Source: Methylophaga thalassica
Lineage (GTDB): Bacteria > Pseudomonadota > Gammaproteobacteria > Nitrosococcales > Methylophagaceae
DNA: 64,000 nt
Reading direction: 5' to 3'
Assembly: GCF_030159795.1 (NCBI RefSeq)
Contig: NZ_BSND01000005.1
Span: 186,001-250,000, forward strand
The translations under genes and the position numbers were made by a program. Shown here piece by piece: positions 26,438 to 36,397 of the stretch. The notes below the pieces were generated by a model, which was not told the DNA's origin, searched no databases, and worked only from the letters and a program-made list of their open reading frames with translations. Positions within the stretch are counted from its first letter, which is position 1; each line of letters starts with the position of its first letter.

Positions 26438-27712
26438 TTATCTAAGAATATCTGACCAGATATTATGTGCCCACGCATCGGCAAACTCGCCTTCTAACAA
26501 CGTAGGTGTTGGTGTTATCCCCCCACCTGGCATCACCGCCATTTTTTCCGTCTTTGGATCATATCTGAATACAGCCGCGACATGGCCTGCTTTTTCGCCG
26601 TCAGTAAAACTATAGCAGGTATTACCAAATACGGGTTCAGGTTCAACGTCGTGCTCATGCAATAATGCAATGACCGCGGCTGCACATACCTTGGCCTGCA
26701 CATTCGCGATATGACCCGATTTGGGTAAGGTAGATGCCACAGCATCACCTATCACATGGACATCCTGAACAGCAGTTGACTCATACGTTCTAAAATCAAC
26801 CTCACACCAGCGTTTATCCACATTAATCACGCCTGCCAGCTCAGCTACCTTACCGGCTCGTTGTGGCGGTATAACATTCAATACATCTGCCTGAACACTA
26901 TCAAATACACTATCGACCGTTAGGGTATCAACATCAATATTTTCCACACCATTACTGGGTTGATACTCAATAATATCGGCATAAAGATCATCCCAAACAC
27001 CTTTAAACAAGGCTTTTTTAGAGACGATATCACCATTGGCATCGAGAATAATTAATTTGGCTGTTGGATTATGTTGTTTTAAAAATAAGGCGATTTGACA
27101 AGCACGTTCATAAGGGCCGGGGAGACAACGAAATGGCGCTTGTGGAATGGTCATCACCACTTTGCCACCTTTAGGCATGGCTTTTAACTGTTCATGCAAC
27201 AACTGTGTTTGCGGTCCAGCTTTCCAGGCATGAGGAATCTTAGTCTCAACAATCTCCGGCGTGAGCATGCTTAACTGGTCATAAATAAAATCAACACCGG
27301 GAGCAACGATAAGGCGGTCATACTGAACCACTGTGCCATCATCAAGACGCACATTTTTGTTATCAACATCCACCGCATTTACCGTGGCCTGAATCATCTT
27401 CACACCGTAGTGAGAACTCAGGGCATGATAATCAAAGGTCAATTGCTGTAGGGTTCGGTGACCACTTAATACGAGATTACTTTGTGGGCAGGAAACAAAA
27501 GCCGTTTTTTTCTCAATCAGAATCACTTCAAGATCCGGCGACCACATGCGTATATATTTGGCAGCAGTGGCACCCGCAAACCCGCCACCAATAATCACAA
27601 CACGTTGAGGCTTTCTAGGTGGAGTCACCATGGCTGAGCTTATATTCGGAAATGCGGCTAACGCAGATACTGATATAGCTCTTTTCATCACTTGCCGGCG
27701 ATTAATAGCCAT
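26438..27712 (-). CDS. fccB: Flavocytochrome c sulfide dehydrogenase flavoprotein subunit (FccB/SoxF-like)
   Basis: This is a periplasmic FAD enzyme that oxidises sulfide and passes electrons to a cytochrome subunit. A twin-arginine signal is visible (NRRQVMKRAISVSALAAF). It is followed by the dinucleotide site VVIIGGGFAGATAAKYI. Key cysteines match FccB: SCPQSNLVLSG (the covalent-FAD cysteine region), RCLPGPYERAC and NTCYSF (the redox-disulfide pair). PPQRAGKVAELAG and HVIGDAVASTLPKSGHIAN are also conserved. Its 424 residues are normal. It starts 18 bases after lipA with GGGGAG before the ATG, so it may be cotranscribed with the cell-wall/lipoate block. No fccA is adjacent; a similar small cytochrome lies at 49622-49918. 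Confidence 0.9.
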   Translation of the reverse strand: MAINRRQVMKRAISVSALAAFPNISSAMVTPPRKPQRVVIIGGGFAGATAAKYIRMWSPDLEVILIEKKTAFVSCPQSNLVLSGHRTLQQLTFDYHALSSHYGVKMIQATVNAVDVDNKNVRLDDGTVVQYDRLIVAPGVDFIYDQLSMLTPEIVETKIPHAWKAGPQTQLLHEQLKAMPKGGKVVMTIPQAPFRCLPGPYERACQIALFLKQHNPTAKLIILDANGDIVSKKALFKGVWDDLYADIIEYQPSNGVENIDVDTLTVDSVFDSVQADVLNVIPPQRAGKVAELAGVINVDKRWCEVDFRTYESTAVQDVHVIGDAVASTLPKSGHIANVQAKVCAAAVIALLHEHDVEPEPVFGNTCYSFTDGEKAGHVAAVFRYDPKTEKMAVMPGGGITPTPTLLEGEFADAWAHNIWSDILR

Positions 27713-27730
27713 AATAACTCCCCTACTTAA

Positions 27731-28687
27731 TCAAGAAACATGCTCACCTTGTGCCTGTAAATCGGCATGATAAGAAGAACGCACCATCGGGCCACTGGCA
27801 ACATGCTCAAAGCCCATTTGTTTACCTGCCACAGCAAGTTCATCAAATTCGGCTGGCGTGACAAACCGCTCAACCGGTAAATGATGCATGCTCGGTTGCA
27901 GATATTGCCCTAAGGTCAACATTCGACAACCATGGTCACGCAGATCCTGCATCACTTGTTTGACTTCATCTATAGTTTCACCCAAGCCCAGCATCAAACC
28001 TGATTTAGTCGGCACATCGGGATGCATCTCCTGAAACCGCTTGATTAAATCCAGCGACCACTGATAGTCAGAACCTGGTCTGACGGCCTTGTACAAACGT
28101 GGAATACTTTCCAGATTATGATTAAAAATATCCGGCGGACTTTGCTTGAGAATATCCAGCGCCACATCCATCCGACCACGAAAATCTGGCACCAGTACTT
28201 CAATATTGGTTTGTGGTGACTGCTGGCGAATTTCATCAATACAACGGACAAAATGGGCCGCTCCACCATCACGCAAATCATCACGATCAACAGAGGTGAC
28301 CACAACGTGTTTTAGTTGCATGGCAGCAATGGTTTTGGCCAGATGTGCTGGTTCGTTCTCATCTAATGGATCAGGACGACCATGCGCCACATCACAAAAC
28401 GGGCAGCGACGGGTACAGATATTACCCATAATCAGAAAAGTTGCCGTACCATGAGAAAAACATTCGCCTAAATTAGGACAAGCAGCTTCTTCGCATACCG
28501 TGTGCAGCTTATGTTCACGAAGCATATCTTTAATATGTTTCACTTTTGGATCGGCATGTGATTTTGACCGAATCCATTCTGGTTTACGTTTTGGCTTGCT
28601 TGGCTCAATTTTTATCGGAATACGGGAGACCTTTGATTCGCCCTTAAGAGCGCGAACGTCTCGTCTTCCGTCTACTGTTTCAGTCAT
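27731..28687 (-). CDS. lipA: Lipoyl synthase
   Basis: LipA inserts sulfur atoms into protein-bound octanoyl groups to make lipoyl cofactors. It carries two iron-sulfur motifs: the auxiliary cluster [12 protein letters not shown] and the radical-SAM cluster CTRRCPFC. The conserved serine ligand is in RSSYHAD near the C-terminus. Its 318 residues are normal. The ATGA overlap with lipB at 28684-28687 indicates coupled translation. Confidence 0.98.
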   Translation of the reverse strand: MTETVDGRRDVRALKGESKVSRIPIKIEPSKPKRKPEWIRSKSHADPKVKHIKDMLREHKLHTVCEEAACPNLGECFSHGTATFLIMGNICTRRCPFCDVAHGRPDPLDENEPAHLAKTIAAMQLKHVVVTSVDRDDLRDGGAAHFVRCIDEIRQQSPQTNIEVLVPDFRGRMDVALDILKQSPPDIFNHNLESIPRLYKAVRPGSDYQWSLDLIKRFQEMHPDVPTKSGLMLGLGETIDEVKQVMQDLRDHGCRMLTLGQYLQPSMHHLPVERFVTPAEFDELAVAGKQMGFEHVASGPMVRSSYHADLQAQGEHVS

Positions 28688-29298
28688 GCATTATTTCCTA
28701 ATTGTGTCAGTTGCTGAAAAGCGGACACAAATTGTTGTTTCGCTTCTGTCATTGTTATATCAATGCCCAGCGATCTCATATCAATTACTTCCATGCCAGC
28801 ATAACCGCATGGATTAATGTAGCTAAAGGGTGTTAAATCCATATCAATATTCAGACTGACGCCGTGATAGCAGGCCCCTCGTTTCACTCGTAACCCCAGT
28901 GAAGCGATTTTTCGCTCATCAACATAGACACCGGGCGCATCCTGTCTGGCATAGGCATCAACACCGTATTGTGCGAGCAAATTCACGACTGTCTGCTCAA
29001 TATTTGTCACCATTTGCCTAACCCCAATCCCAGCTCGGCGCAAATCAATTAAGGTATACACAACCAGTTGTCCGGGACCATGATAGGTTACCTGTCCGCC
29101 ACGATCTGTGGTCACAACAGGAATCGCCGATTCCATCAAAATATGGGCAGGATCACCATTTGCCCCTTGGGTAAAGACTGGATTGTGCTCAAGTAACCAT
29201 AAGGCGTCTTCTGTGTCAGTCTGTCGCTCGAGCGTAAAAGACTGCATGGCATCCACGGTTGGCACATAGTCAACCAGCCCCAGATCGTTAATTTGCAT
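28684..29298 (-). CDS. lipB: Octanoyl-ACP:protein octanoyltransferase
   Basis: LipB transfers octanoate from acyl carrier protein to lipoyl domains, giving the substrate for LipA. At 204 residues it shows the [23 protein letters not shown] signature and the catalytic Cys in [12 protein letters not shown], with the conserved Lys in [12 protein letters not shown]. It lies between ybeD and lipA, as in E. coli. Confidence 0.97.
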   Translation of the reverse strand: MQINDLGLVDYVPTVDAMQSFTLERQTDTEDALWLLEHNPVFTQGANGDPAHILMESAIPVVTTDRGGQVTYHGPGQLVVYTLIDLRRAGIGVRQMVTNIEQTVVNLLAQYGVDAYARQDAPGVYVDERKIASLGLRVKRGACYHGVSLNIDMDLTPFSYINPCGYAGMEVIDMRSLGIDITMTEAKQQFVSAFQQLTQLGNNA

Positions 29299-29303
29299 GA
29301 AGG

Positions 29304-29579
29304 CTAAAGTACGTATTTGATGGCGTCGTGATCACTTAAATCCTGATAGATCGCATCGAGCTGAGGTTTACTTGTTGCTCTTATGGTCACGGTAATCGAT
29401 GTGAATTTACCACCAGAACTCTGTTTCTGGCTGACCGCTCCTTCAGCAATATCATCAACATGACGTCTGACAATTTCGACCACAATGCTATCAAGTTCTT
29501 CACTGGTCTCGCCCATGGCTTTGATAGCAAAGTCACAAGGAAATTCTAATAATGTCTCTTGTTGTTCTTGTTCACTCAT
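29304..29579 (-). CDS. ybeD: DUF493 family protein YbeD
   Basis: This is a 91-residue member of the DUF493/UPF0250 family with the pattern [15 protein letters not shown] and [28 protein letters not shown]. Its ferredoxin-like fold resembles ACT domains, but its role is not established. It sits between dat and lipB, overlapping dat by four bases (ATGA). Confidence 0.93.
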   Translation of the reverse strand: MSEQEQQETLLEFPCDFAIKAMGETSEELDSIVVEIVRRHVDDIAEGAVSQKQSSGGKFTSITVTIRATSKPQLDAIYQDLSDHDAIKYVL

Positions 29580-30424
29580 TTATTCGCCTCCAACTTATCA
29601 CGTTGGTAAAGTTCATCCAGTTGCTGCCAGATAGGTCCCGGAATTCCTAGCCCTACAGGCTTATCATCCAACGTCGTCACAGGTAATAACTCCCGCGTTG
29701 AGCTACTGATCCAAATTTCATCAGCCCGGGTAAGCCTTTCTGCTGTCACCGATTCTTCTCTGAAAGCAATATTGGCTTTAGCTGCCAGCTCTAACACGAA
29801 GTCACGGGTGATGCCGGGTAAAACCGTATTATCTTTTGCTGCCGTATAGATCACACCATCAAACACAGCATAACTATTACTGGCAGAACCTTCCGTCATC
29901 ACACCATCACGAATCAAAATGGCTTCGCCAGCCCCCTGCTCGTGTGCCTGCTGTCTCAGCATGGTGTTTGGTAACAAAGCAATCGCTTTGATATCGCAGC
30001 GCTGCCAGCGAATATCGTCTACAGTGATCGCTTTAATCCCTTGTTCTTTATATGACTCGGGCAGCGAATTAAGCGGATTGCTCATCATAAATACAGTCGG
30101 CTTAACCCCTTCCGGAAAGACATGTTCACGCGGTGCCACACCTCGTGTTACCTGCAAATAAACCGCCTGATTATCACTGTCATTCTGCTCAATCAGCTGG
30201 GTGATTAACTGTGTCCAACGCGCTTCATCAAACGGATTGTTTAAATGAATACCATCCAGACTATTTTGTAGTCGGGATAAATGTGCCTGTAAACGAAAAG
30301 GTTGACGACCGTAGACAGGGATTACTTCATAGACCCCGTCACCGAATAAAAAGCCCCGGTCATAAACGGATACCTTTGCCTGCTCAGCAGGCAAAAAAGT
30401 ATCGTTTAAGAACACAGTTGCCAT
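29576..30424 (-). CDS. dat: D-amino acid aminotransferase (class IV)
   Basis: This is a PLP enzyme of 282 residues, probably making D-Ala/D-Glu from keto acids for peptidoglycan. Class IV landmarks are YDRGFLFGDGVYEVIPVY near the N-terminus, the PLP lysine within DIKAIALLPNTMLRQQA, EGSASNSYAV and the PLP-phosphate site LPGITRDFVLELA. Its place between dacA and lipB fits a wall-related role. A branched-chain or aminodeoxychorismate-lyase-like specificity is less likely. Confidence 0.85.
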   Translation of the reverse strand: MATVFLNDTFLPAEQAKVSVYDRGFLFGDGVYEVIPVYGRQPFRLQAHLSRLQNSLDGIHLNNPFDEARWTQLITQLIEQNDSDNQAVYLQVTRGVAPREHVFPEGVKPTVFMMSNPLNSLPESYKEQGIKAITVDDIRWQRCDIKAIALLPNTMLRQQAHEQGAGEAILIRDGVMTEGSASNSYAVFDGVIYTAAKDNTVLPGITRDFVLELAAKANIAFREESVTAERLTRADEIWISSSTRELLPVTTLDDKPVGLGIPGPIWQQLDELYQRDKLEANK

Positions 30425-30430
30425 GGATGG

Positions 30431-31579
30431 TTAGCCCCAAATCCACAACATGATTTCATCAATCAGGCGACGCCACCAACTACCTTGTTCAACATCATTT
30501 AAGGCCACTAATGGTTGTTTTGCTACCACTTCATCACCAAGACGAATATCCACTTCGCCCAGGACTGTACCGGCTTTAACAGGGGCAATAACCGGTTGTT
30601 GAATATTGGTTGTCGCTTGTAACTGGTCATACTGACCACGTGGCACGGTGACAGATAACGGTTTAGCCAGACCGAGTGATAACTGATCCGTCGCGCCTTT
30701 CCATACTTTAGTATCAATAATGCCAGTATTGGCTTTATATAACTGATGTGTTTCAAAGAAACGGAAACCATAGTTCAGTAATTTTTGTGTTTCCTGTGCA
30801 CGCGCGTTTTCACTGCGAGTGCCAAGTACCACAGAAATTAAACGCATATCTCCACGCTTTGCAGAGGCAGCGAGACAAAAACCTGCTTCTTCTGTATGAC
30901 CCGTTTTTAAGCCATCTACGCTATTATCACGCCATAACAGCTTGTTACGGTTATGCTGAGTAATGCCGTTATAGGTATATTCTTTTTCTGAATACCATTC
31001 GTAATGTTCGGGGAAATCACGAATCAAAGCGGCTGATAAAATCGCAATATCATGAGCTGTTGTGTAGTGATCTGGGTCAGGCAAACCCGTGGCATTCATA
31101 TAGTTGGTGTTGTACATGCCGAGCTGCTGAGCATACTGATTCATCATCTGTGCAAAGGTTTCTTCACTACCGGCAATATGTTCTGCTAAAGCAACAGCCG
31201 CATCATTACCTGACTGCACAATCATACCGCGCATTAACGATTCCAGACTGACCTTAGTATTAACCTCCATAAAGCTGCGTGAGCCCTGCATACGCCAGGC
31301 TTTCTCGCTAATCAGCACTTCATCATCCAGATGGATATTGCCCGCATGTAGTTCATGAGACACGACATAAGAAGTCATCAGTTTAGTGATACTTGCCGGT
31401 GGTAACTTCTCATCGGCATTTTCTTCAGCAAGAATTCGACCGCTATCGTAATCCATTAAAATATAGGATTTTGCCGCGACACTCGGCGCAGACGGCTGAG
31501 GTGTGATTGCACCTGCAAAAACTTGGGTAAAAGCAAATAAAAAGGACAGAAATAAAACAACTTTCGTGTTTTTCAGCAT
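30431..31579 (-). CDS. dacA: D-alanyl-D-alanine carboxypeptidase (PBP5/6 type)
   Basis: This periplasmic low-mass penicillin-binding protein trims the terminal D-Ala of peptidoglycan stem peptides. Its 382 residues begin with a signal peptide ending near FAGA. Active-site motifs are SITK, SGN (QSGNDAA) and KTG (DGLKTGHTEEAG). The C-terminal tail WWRRLIDEIMLWIWG is the amphipathic membrane anchor seen in PBP5. It lies 24 bases after rlpA in the operon. Confidence 0.97.
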   Translation of the reverse strand: MLKNTKVVLFLSFLFAFTQVFAGAITPQPSAPSVAAKSYILMDYDSGRILAEENADEKLPPASITKLMTSYVVSHELHAGNIHLDDEVLISEKAWRMQGSRSFMEVNTKVSLESLMRGMIVQSGNDAAVALAEHIAGSEETFAQMMNQYAQQLGMYNTNYMNATGLPDPDHYTTAHDIAILSAALIRDFPEHYEWYSEKEYTYNGITQHNRNKLLWRDNSVDGLKTGHTEEAGFCLAASAKRGDMRLISVVLGTRSENARAQETQKLLNYGFRFFETHQLYKANTGIIDTKVWKGATDQLSLGLAKPLSVTVPRGQYDQLQATTNIQQPVIAPVKAGTVLGEVDIRLGDEVVAKQPLVALNDVEQGSWWRRLIDEIMLWIWG

Positions 31580-31603
31580 ATTGAACTCTCTGAATCTAAA
31601 TGT

Positions 31604-32443
31604 TTAATCGATAACGATGTGCGAATTGGGAAAGCCAAGACCAGCGACTTTCGTTGCAAGGCTATCACCTTGTTCAACGCTGCTTAATGGCCCTATACGC
31701 ACACGATATAGGGTTCCCTGCGAACTTTTAAATGGTGTGATCGTAATCACACCTGTAATTTCATGCTGTAATTTCCGTTTAACTTGCTCAGCACGGCTAA
31801 GGCTACTGAAGGCCCCCACTTGCAGGAACATTTCTGCTGAGCTTATTGACTTTACCGAAGCAGTCACCTCAGATGCTGGCTCCTTTACTACTGGAGTCAC
31901 CGTATTGGCTTTGCCCGGTGTTGTCAGTGCACGGATTTCCACAAGTCCAGTACCTTTCGCAATGATACCGAGTTTGGTCGCTGCACTATATGATAAATCA
32001 ATCAGGCGGTTTTCGTGAAATGGACCACGATCATTGACCTTCACAATCGCTTTTTTACCATTTTCCAGATTAGTCACTTCGACATAGGTTGGCAACGGCA
32101 AAGTCTTATGCGCAGCCGTCATTTTGTACATATCGTAAATTTCACCACTCGATGTTCTGCGTCCATGGAATTTGGTGCCATACCACGAAGCAATACCTTT
32201 CTCATGGTAGCCTTCAGCACTGCTTAGGGTGTAATAATTTTTACCTAATACTTTGTACTGACGTGGATTACCATATTTACTTAAGGGTTCATTTTTAGGA
32301 ACGGCATCAGGCACATTACTGAGATCCGGAACACGCGTCGGTGCACTATCCTGATCCTGTTTGACAACACCAACACCCCCACCGCAAGAAGTTAAAAAGC
32401 CGATCAGCAATAATATCGCTGACCGGTGTACCACTAACCTCAT
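31604..32443 (-). CDS. rlpA: Septal ring lytic transglycosylase RlpA (lipoprotein)
   Basis: This is a 279-residue outer-membrane lipoprotein with lipobox LTSC (Cys20). The RlpA double-psi beta-barrel domain is seen in GIASWYGTKFHGRRTSSGEIYDMYKMTAAHKTLPLP, including the catalytic-type Asp in VNDRGPF. A C-terminal SPOR domain (MFLQVGAFSSLSRAEQVKRKL) binds denuded septal glycan. In Pseudomonas aeruginosa RlpA cleaves such strands. It overlaps mltB by four bases. Confidence 0.96.
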   Translation of the reverse strand: MRLVVHRSAILLLIGFLTSCGGGVGVVKQDQDSAPTRVPDLSNVPDAVPKNEPLSKYGNPRQYKVLGKNYYTLSSAEGYHEKGIASWYGTKFHGRRTSSGEIYDMYKMTAAHKTLPLPTYVEVTNLENGKKAIVKVNDRGPFHENRLIDLSYSAATKLGIIAKGTGLVEIRALTTPGKANTVTPVVKEPASEVTASVKSISSAEMFLQVGAFSSLSRAEQVKRKLQHEITGVITITPFKSSQGTLYRVRIGPLSSVEQGDSLATKVAGLGFPNSHIVID

Positions 32444-33417
32444 TTTGTATTATCCATTTTTTCTCGAATAGCTTGTGCTAATTGATACACAGCCATGGCA
32501 TACATTCGGCTGTGATTGTAGCGAGTAATTGCATAAAAATTTTGACGTCCTAACCAATATTCTTCACCGTCTTGTTGAGTTAATCCAACGACGGATAACA
32601 TGTCATCACCAGTTGGTACCTGTGACAATGAGAAGCCCGCTTCCTGAAGCTGTTGTCGTGTGAACGCTGGCTTAAGATCATTAGCTAACATCGCTTGTGA
32701 AAGCGGTTTACTGGCTTGAGTACGATGCACAATGGACTGACCGGACACCCAACCATGTAACTTCAAATAATTGGCAATACTGCCGATGGCATCTGTCGGA
32801 TTCGTCCATATATCACGATGTCCATCACCATCAAAATCAACAGCATAGGCAAGGTAACTGCTTGGCATGAACTGTCCAAGTCCCATTGCACCGGCGTATG
32901 ATCCTACAGGTTCAAGCTCAGATATTTTCTCTTCATGTGTCAAAACTAAAAACTTTTCCAGCTCACTACGGAAGAAAGGACTGCGTGGTGGGTAGCGAAA
33001 AGCCAAGGTCGATAAAGCATCAACTACTCTGTATCCGCCCATATGCTGGCCATAACGGGTTTCAACGCCTAATATCGCGATAATGATTTCTGCAGGCACG
33101 CCATATTGTTTTTCAGCCGCTTCCAGGGCTTCTTTATGTTGCTGCCAGAATTCATAGCCGCCATTAATACGCGAGTCAGTGATAAAAATATTCCGGTACT
33201 CATACCAAGGTTTACTTTTTTCAGCCGGTCTGGAAATAGCTTTAAGAATGGCATCCTTCACTTCGACCTGATCAAAGACATTTTCTAACTCAGCACGATC
33301 AAAACCGTGTTTGACGACCATCTCATCGATAAATTGCTCGACATCCGGCAATTGGTCATTGGCTTGCAAATTAAGACTGGCAAGCAGCAGCAAAGAACTG
33401 AATAGCTTTTTTTTCAC
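32440..33417 (-). CDS. mltB: Membrane-bound lytic murein transglycosylase B family
   Basis: This is a 325-residue MltB/Slt35-type lytic transglycosylase. The catalytic Glu lies in ILGVETRYGQHMG, followed by AMGLGQFMPSSYLAYAVDFDGDGHRDIW. The signal peptide (KKLFSSLLLLASLNLQAND) has no lipobox cysteine, so this MltB is predicted to be soluble in the periplasm, unlike the E. coli lipoprotein. The start is GTG at 33417, sharing a GTGA overlap with the rodA stop. The position after rodA matches the classic rlpA neighbourhood. Confidence 0.95.
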   Translation of the reverse strand: MKKKLFSSLLLLASLNLQANDQLPDVEQFIDEMVVKHGFDRAELENVFDQVEVKDAILKAISRPAEKSKPWYEYRNIFITDSRINGGYEFWQQHKEALEAAEKQYGVPAEIIIAILGVETRYGQHMGGYRVVDALSTLAFRYPPRSPFFRSELEKFLVLTHEEKISELEPVGSYAGAMGLGQFMPSSYLAYAVDFDGDGHRDIWTNPTDAIGSIANYLKLHGWVSGQSIVHRTQASKPLSQAMLANDLKPAFTRQQLQEAGFSLSQVPTGDDMLSVVGLTQQDGEEYWLGRQNFYAITRYNHSRMYAMAVYQLAQAIREKMDNTK

Positions 33418-34544
33418 GGTGACATCATCCTTCGGTGAGTATGAATAGACATCAGGATACCGAAGCCTGCCAGCAGGGTCACCATAGACGTTCCCCCATA
33501 ACTGATTAAGGGCAACGGCACCCCTACAACGGGTAACAATCCTGTTACCATCCCAACATTAACGAACACATAGACAAGGAAAGTAATAGAAATACTTCCT
33601 GCTAATAATCTGGCGAAGCTGCTTTGAGCCTGGCTGGCAATATACAGTCCTCTGCTGGCAACCAATAAATAAATGAATAATAAAATGGCCACCCCTACCA
33701 GGCCGAACTCTTCTGAGATGACAGCAAAGATGAAGTCGGTAGATCGTTCAGGCAAAAATTCCAGATGCGATTGTGTTCCCTGCAACCAGCCCTGACCAAA
33801 TAAACCACCTGAACCAATCGCAATTTTTGACTGAATAATATGATAGCCAGCGCCAAGAGGATCATTTTCCGGATTTAAAAAAGTCAGAACACGACGCCGC
33901 TGATAATCGTGCATGAAATACCATAAAACCGGCGCAGCTGATGCACAAGCCACTAAAAAACTAATGATAATCTTCCAGCTGATTCCAGCCAGAAACAACA
34001 CAATCAGTCCCGAACTGGCAATCAGAATAGCTGTCCCCAAATCAGGCTGCTTGGCAATTAAGAATGACGGTAAACCGATCAGTATCAAGCCAGAAAGAAT
34101 GCGCCAGGCTGATGGCGGCAAAGGCCGTTCGGCAATATAGGCTGCTATTAAAATAGGTACCGCTAATTTGATAATTTCAGAAGGCTGAAAACGGAAAAAT
34201 CCCAGATTAAGCCAACGTTGAGCACCTTTACCTTCATGACCGAATAGTAAAACCGCAATCAATAAAATCAAGCCAAATCCATACAGCCAATAGGCATTAT
34301 CGCGCAGCCGATCCGGATCAATCTGCGCAATCACAATCATCACTGTTAGGGCCATACCTATCCTGACTAGCTGCCGTAGAATAATGCCAAAGTCCTGGCC
34401 TCCGGCACTAAACAACATCATCAAACCAGCCCCTATCAACACCAGCAGCCCAAGAGATAATAATGGATCGATATGAAAGCGTCTCAGCATCGAAGACAGT
34501 TGCCACTGATGTGATTTTCTTCTGTCTGTTAGCAGGCTACTCAT
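33414..34544 (-). CDS. rodA: Rod shape-determining peptidoglycan polymerase RodA
   Basis: RodA is the SEDS-family glycosyltransferase of the elongasome. It has about 376 residues and ten hydrophobic segments. Signatures are GHEGKGAQRWLNLGFFRFQPSEIIKL (conserved catalytic-region residues), KQPDLGTA and the C-terminal GVPLPLISYGGTSMV. I prefer ATG 34544, which overlaps the mrdA stop by 8 bases; a TTG at 34559 is the other option. It acts with PBP2. Confidence 0.96.
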   Translation of the reverse strand: MSSLLTDRRKSHQWQLSSMLRRFHIDPLLSLGLLVLIGAGLMMLFSAGGQDFGIILRQLVRIGMALTVMIVIAQIDPDRLRDNAYWLYGFGLILLIAVLLFGHEGKGAQRWLNLGFFRFQPSEIIKLAVPILIAAYIAERPLPPSAWRILSGLILIGLPSFLIAKQPDLGTAILIASSGLIVLFLAGISWKIIISFLVACASAAPVLWYFMHDYQRRRVLTFLNPENDPLGAGYHIIQSKIAIGSGGLFGQGWLQGTQSHLEFLPERSTDFIFAVISEEFGLVGVAILLFIYLLVASRGLYIASQAQSSFARLLAGSISITFLVYVFVNVGMVTGLLPVVGVPLPLISYGGTSMVTLLAGFGILMSIHTHRRMMSP

Positions 34545-36390
34545 CGACTTTAAGTCCAAAATATTGTTGAATTAATTTTCTGGCAATCGGTGCAGCCACT
34601 TTACTACCACTACCACCATTTTCGACTACAACAGCGACCGCAAACTCGGGTTTATCTGCAGGTGCGAAGGCAATAAATAAGGCGTGATCATGCAGCTTTC
34701 GCTCCAACGTTTCAGCATCGTATTCTTCATCTTGGGCAATACCGAACACTTGAGCGGTACCCGTTTTGCCAGCCACTTTGAACGGCATATCTTTTCCTAC
34801 CGATCTGGCTGTGCCCCGCGCGCCATGAATCACTTCTACCATTGCCTGCACCACATTTTCCCAGTTCTGACTATTTTGCATCGGCAAATTGTTCATGATC
34901 TCGCTATTTCTGAGATTCATATCTGTTTGCCCAGCAGGACGGGTTGCTCTGACTACCTGTGGCTGCATCGAAATACCACGCATAGCGAGTGTCGCAGTAG
35001 CATGAGCCAATTGTACGGGGGTGGTTTGATTAAAGCCTTGTCCAATACCTGAAATCAAGGTTTCCCCAGGGAACCAGGCTTGGTTACGACTGGCTCGTTT
35101 CCACTCACTGGAAGGTGACAAGCCTTCACTTTCATTAGGCAAATCAATCCCACTGCGATGCCCAAAGCCAAAATAGTCTAAAAAGTTGTGTAAGCGATCA
35201 ATGCCTAATGTATGCGCCAGATCATAAAAATAGACATCACAGGACTGAGCAACAGCATCCTTCATATCCACCATGCCATGGCCATAACTCTTCCAACAGC
35301 GATAGCGATGGCTACTGCCAGGTAAGCTATACCAGCCTGGACAATAGGTTTTGGAATGCTCATCCACAACGCCAAGTTCCAAGCCAGCAAGCGCAACAAA
35401 TGGTTTCAGTGTTGAACCAGGGGGATAATGTCCACGAAGTGCCCTGTCGAATAAAGGACGGTCAGGCGAATCTCTCAATTCCCCATATTCCTTGCTACTG
35501 ATACCTGAAACAAACGAATTTGGATTATAGTCAGGCTTGCTGACCAACGCTAAAACCCCACCATTTCGCGGATCAATAGCGACAATGGAGCCGTTGTAAT
35601 CCCCCAGAGAATCAGCAGCCACTCGCTGCAAATTAATATCTAAATTCAGAAATAAATCATCACCCGATTGCGAAGGTACCGACATTAATTCTCGAACAAT
35701 TCGCCCCTGCACATTCGTTTCAACTTGACGATAACCAACGCTGCCATGCAAGGTATCTTCGTATTGTTTCTCAATACCTGTCTTACCTATTTGAGAAGTA
35801 CCTTTGTAATCTTTCTGATCAATGAGTTCCATATCACGTTCATTGATACGGCCCACATAACCAACAGCATGAGCAAACAGATTATTTTGCGGATAGTGAC
35901 GAATCAACCGGCCTTCGATGTCCACACCGGGAAATCGATAACGGTTAGCAGAAAATCTAGCGACTTCCTCTTCCGTCAATCGCTGCCTAATAACCACATG
36001 ATGAAAACGACGTTGACGTTTCATCCGGTCTTTAAAGGCATCGATATCCTCGTCAGATAAAGCCAAGAGCTGACTTAACTCTCTCAGTGTCTGGTCAATA
36101 TCAGGGACTTTTTCCGGCACCATTTCCAGGCTGAACGTTGGAATATTCTCGGCAAGCAGAACACCGTTACGATCATAAATCAGTCCCCGCTGTGGTGGCA
36201 GCGGTTCGATATCAACACGATTGCGGTTTGATAGAGAGTCAAAGTGTTCATATTCAAACACTTGCAGATAGACTAAACGGAAGATAACAATGCCAAAAAT
36301 AATGACCGAGAGTAGGCCGGAAAATAATAAACGTCCGTTTACCAGGCGACTTTCACGAAAATGATCTTTAAGGGTGAACTTTGATGCCAT
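34537..36390 (-). CDS. mrdA: Penicillin-binding protein 2 (elongasome transpeptidase)
   Basis: This is a 617-residue class B PBP. An N-terminal membrane helix (LFSGLLSVIIFGIVIFRLVYLQVF) is followed by the pedestal domain (RNRVDIEPLPPQRGLIYDRNG). The transpeptidase motifs are STLK (active Ser), SCD in VAQSCDVYFYD, and KTG in VAGKTGTAQV. It works with RodA to extend the lateral wall. It lies 7 bases downstream of mreD. Confidence 0.97.
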   Translation of the reverse strand: MASKFTLKDHFRESRLVNGRLLFSGLLSVIIFGIVIFRLVYLQVFEYEHFDSLSNRNRVDIEPLPPQRGLIYDRNGVLLAENIPTFSLEMVPEKVPDIDQTLRELSQLLALSDEDIDAFKDRMKRQRRFHHVVIRQRLTEEEVARFSANRYRFPGVDIEGRLIRHYPQNNLFAHAVGYVGRINERDMELIDQKDYKGTSQIGKTGIEKQYEDTLHGSVGYRQVETNVQGRIVRELMSVPSQSGDDLFLNLDINLQRVAADSLGDYNGSIVAIDPRNGGVLALVSKPDYNPNSFVSGISSKEYGELRDSPDRPLFDRALRGHYPPGSTLKPFVALAGLELGVVDEHSKTYCPGWYSLPGSSHRYRCWKSYGHGMVDMKDAVAQSCDVYFYDLAHTLGIDRLHNFLDYFGFGHRSGIDLPNESEGLSPSSEWKRASRNQAWFPGETLISGIGQGFNQTTPVQLAHATATLAMRGISMQPQVVRATRPAGQTDMNLRNSEIMNNLPMQNSQNWENVVQAMVEVIHGARGTARSVGKDMPFKVAGKTGTAQVFGIAQDEEYDAETLERKLHDHALFIAFAPADKPEFAVAVVVENGGSGSKVAAPIARKLIQQYFGLKVDE

Positions 36391-36397
36391 ATCAAGT

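Noticed and set aside
31617-32018. Open frame of 133 codons antisense to rlpA
   Set aside because: It is fully contained in rlpA. Composition and lack of family features mark it as a shadow frame.
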